Shown here: positions 61,956-64,000 of the stretch, piece after piece
Layout: every line of letters starts with the position of its first letter
How positions within the stretch are numbered: position 1 is the first letter of the stretch
Assembly (NCBI GenBank): GCA_020353515.1
Contig: CP070695.1
Coordinates: 756,957 to 820,956 of the forward strand
Source: Candidatus Heimdallarchaeota archaeon
GTDB lineage: Archaea > Asgardarchaeota > Heimdallarchaeia > Hodarchaeales > Hodarchaeaceae
Direction: 5' to 3'
DNA length: 64,000 bases
Made by a program: the position numbers and the translations under genes
Notes under the pieces: generated by a model
Database searches by the model: none
The model's input: only the letters and a program-made list of their open reading frames with translations
What the model was told of the DNA's origin: nothing

Positions 61956-63854
61956 ATGTCTGACGAAAATGAGTCGATTCTTTCAACAGAGCACGATTTA
62001 CCACAAGAATCCTTTCAAAGTGGATTGACTTGGCGTGTTGGTTTAGCTATTGTCTATAGTGCCCTTATAATACAACCATCGGCTATCTATTTATATTTTG
62101 TGACAAATCAATGGTTTATTGGAGCAGTTCTTAATACAACAATCGTTTTATTCGCAGTTCTTGCAAAAATGGCTGATAATCCACTCTCAAAGCAGGAGGT
62201 ATTTATTATGATAAATGTCACAAGTACTGCTTTGGGTATGGAAATGATAGTTGCTTTAGTCTTCAATTATTATCTGAAACATCATCCGTCTACTGTAGCG
62301 ACATTGATTGACGGTGTATCTCTCACAACACTTATTCCTAATTGGTATGCCCCAGACTATTTTGGTCCAATTCAAACACTATTTAATCCTCTTTTTATTC
62401 TACCTCTGGGCTTGCTTATTCTGAATGCATTATTTGGAAAAGCAACTGATATTTCATTAGGGATTGTATTCAATTACCTTTACACTAAGGTAGAAGTACT
62501 ACCGTTTCCTACAGCTGAAGTCGAAGCTGAACGATCTAAATCTTTAACATGGGAGGACAAAAGAAAATTACAGATATTTTCTCTTAGTGCAATTATTGCA
62601 AGTTTTTTTGGAATAATTCTTTATGCTTTTCCTCTTGTGATAGGTATTCCGTTGATTCCCCTACCTTGGTTTGATTTTAATGCATCAATTGAGGGTTTTC
62701 TCCCAGGGGCTTCTTTTGGTATTGCTACAGATGTGATTGCATTTGCTACAGGTTTTATTTTACCTATGAATGTTGTTGTGTGCATCCTAATTGGTTCAAT
62801 TGTTGTAAATATAATAGTCAACCCATTTCTAGTAGCGAATAATATGCTTCCAAGATGGGAAAAGGGCATGACACTCCTTGATACATTTAATACATCTCAA
62901 TTGGACTTTTGGCTAGGGTGGACGGTTGGTTTATTGATTAGCGCATCCCTCATCCCTGTACTTCGTAACCCACGGATTTTTATAAAAACAATCAAGGATT
63001 TGAGGAAGCTAAGTCAAGGGAAAGGAGACGAATTGGAAGGTGGAGCTCCTAAATTGAGTATATTATTGGCTTTTTTCTTGCTTGGGACGTTGGGTTCGGT
63101 TGTGGTAACATTCTTACTTATACCTGACCTCCCTATTAGATTAATAATAGTTTTAATTATTCTAACAGTTGGTTGGAGTTTTATCTCATCTCTAACAATG
63201 GCGTATGCATTTGGCATTACCGCAAATCTTCCATTAATTCCATACATTAAGGAATCAGCTTTTGTTGCTGTAGGAGCTCCTATTGGAGGGGAAATCTGGT
63301 TTGCACCATTAGTTATCTCTCAGGGAGGGGCTGGATGGGTTGCAACTTTTAAAACAGCAGACTTAACTTTTACAAAAAGAGGAAGTTTGATAAGAGCACA
63401 TGTTTTGGCCTCGTTTGTGGCATGGGGAGCAGGGATTTTTTGGGTTTCTGCTTTATTGTCTATTGCTCGTGTTCCCTCGATAATATTCCCAGTACCATTT
63501 TGGGATCTTGACGTTGGTAGGATTATAACATTTGTTTCAGAACCAACTGTGGTTATAAATCCTTTAATATTAGGAATTTCCCTCGTTATCACTTTAATTC
63601 TTTATATTATTGAATGGGGAACACCAATACCTATTTCAGTGATTTCATTAGCTGTTGGTACAACAACAGCTATTCCTTATGCAATTACTACATTTCTGGG
63701 GGCACTTTTCGCAAAAATCCTCAAGAGGAGAATGATAAACTGGGATACTGATCGTGCTATCATTGTTGCAGGTTTAGGAGCTGGACTTGGTATTGTTATT
63801 TCATTATCAACCTTTTTAGCTTTAATTCTGAACACAATAGCTTTGCCATATTAG
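61956..63854 (+). CDS. Second OPT-like polytopic transporter
   Basis: This 632-residue protein has some twelve to fourteen membrane helices. After the first group it has EVLPFPTAEVEAERSKSLTWEDKRK, the counterpart of the FPLAQP...E segment of the first transporter, and EGFLPGASFGIATDVIAFATGF in the middle. It looks like a diverged OPT-family relative with a shorter C-terminus. Ten bases separate it from the fusion gene, so the three genes form one operon. The start is ATG 61956. Its stop overlaps the stop of the partial gene on the other strand. Confidence 0.75.
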   Translation: MSDENESILSTEHDLPQESFQSGLTWRVGLAIVYSALIIQPSAIYLYFVTNQWFIGAVLNTTIVLFAVLAKMADNPLSKQEVFIMINVTSTALGMEMIVALVFNYYLKHHPSTVATLIDGVSLTTLIPNWYAPDYFGPIQTLFNPLFILPLGLLILNALFGKATDISLGIVFNYLYTKVEVLPFPTAEVEAERSKSLTWEDKRKLQIFSLSAIIASFFGIILYAFPLVIGIPLIPLPWFDFNASIEGFLPGASFGIATDVIAFATGFILPMNVVVCILIGSIVVNIIVNPFLVANNMLPRWEKGMTLLDTFNTSQLDFWLGWTVGLLISASLIPVLRNPRIFIKTIKDLRKLSQGKGDELEGGAPKLSILLAFFLLGTLGSVVVTFLLIPDLPIRLIIVLIILTVGWSFISSLTMAYAFGITANLPLIPYIKESAFVAVGAPIGGEIWFAPLVISQGGAGWVATFKTADLTFTKRGSLIRAHVLASFVAWGAGIFWVSALLSIARVPSIIFPVPFWDLDVGRIITFVSEPTVVINPLILGISLVITLILYIIEWGTPIPISVISLAVGTTTAIPYAITTFLGALFAKILKRRMINWDTDRAIIVAGLGAGLGIVISLSTFLALILNTIALPY

Positions 63855-64000
63855 AAAACAACTTCTTTCTCAATTCTTTTTGTAATTTTTCTAATATGAG
63901 TAGATATTATTTCAAAAGCTTCTATCATGCAATCTAGAATCTGATGATATTTTCCTTTCGAAATAATATGCCCAAGATATTTCTCAAGATTAATATTCCA
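63851..64000 (-). CDS. C-terminal end of a gene cut by the right window edge
   Basis: On the minus strand a frame is open from the window edge for 49 codons to a TAA at 63851-63853. The visible part (YLGHIISKGKYHQILDCMIE, then a lysine/isoleucine-rich end) looks like a helical C-terminus. It could be the tail of a real gene on the other strand, converging on the transporter operon, but the fragment is too short for identification. Confidence 0.4.
   Translation of the reverse strand, partial: WNINLEKYLGHIISKGKYHQILDCMIEAFEIISTHIRKITKRIEKEVVF

Noticed and set aside
1..64000. CRISPR arrays, tRNA or rRNA genes, complete insertion sequences
   Set aside because: No regularly spaced repeats, no cloverleaf-like sequence with a TTCGANNC arm, and no transposase frame were seen by eye in the intergenic regions; a dedicated scan was not possible.

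Overview
The window looks like a stretch of an Asgard-type (Promethearchaeota) archaeal genome. It is AT-rich and densely coded, and many starts are TTG or GTG. Shine-Dalgarno sequences are of the GGTG/GGAG kind. It encodes two Ras-superfamily small GTPases, a bactofilin-like protein, a TFS-like RNA-polymerase zinc-ribbon factor, V4R and DUF835 proteins and an ADP-forming acyl-CoA synthetase subunit. The lineage call is inference from gene content; there is no rRNA or other marker that settles it. I saw no tRNA, rRNA, CRISPR array or intact insertion sequence.

Layout. 1-4 kb: a gene cut by the left edge, an ArsR-like regulator, a bactofilin-like protein, an AfpA/DmrB-like flavoprotein and a small GTPase. 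4.2-6.5 kb: a divergent NAD-salvage pair, nicotinate phosphoribosyltransferase and nicotinamidase. 6.5-10.9 kb: a minus-strand MoxR/DUF58/DUF4129-like membrane operon. 11-28 kb: mixed housekeeping and signalling genes, including a dual-specificity-type phosphatase, a J-domain-less DnaJ-type zinc protein, an M20 peptidase, a second GTPase, a V4R protein, a TFS-like factor, a CMP-kinase-like protein, a histidine kinase, a HEAT-like repeat protein, an acyl-CoA synthetase alpha subunit, an SDR, a crotonase and a gamma-carbonic-anhydrase-like protein. 28-32 kb: pyruvate kinase, then a lone 2-hydroxyacyl-CoA-dehydratase-type subunit with its own activase, which looks like a YjiM/YjiL or double-cubane-cluster pair. 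32-39 kb: small metabolic genes, an Lrp/AsnC regulator, and a response regulator (REC-DUF835-winged helix) followed by a PAS histidine kinase.

39.1-47.3 kb: a long minus-strand operon carrying an Azoarcus-type (Bzd) class I benzoyl-CoA reductase in the order N-O-P-Q, followed by a ferredoxin (M) and a large iron-sulfur flavoprotein that could supply electrons (like BzdV). It is preceded by an acetyltransferase and a DUF2080 small protein. The promoter region holds two near-identical 16-17 bp direct repeats on either side of a TATA-like sequence. Beside it is a frameshifted, truncated cyclase-family pseudogene.

48-64 kb: an ABC-transport and membrane island. It contains a very short FtsX/MacB-type permease that lacks the usual extracellular domain, two LolD/MacB-type ATPases, an 823-residue protein of unknown function, and a tight three-gene plus-strand operon. 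In that operon two OPT-like (DUF6785-type) transporters flank a giant PA-M28-FtsX fusion whose M28 metal ligands and catalytic glutamate appear replaced. I regard this island, with its pseudo-peptidase/permease fusion, and the redox pair and Bzd operon as the most interesting content.
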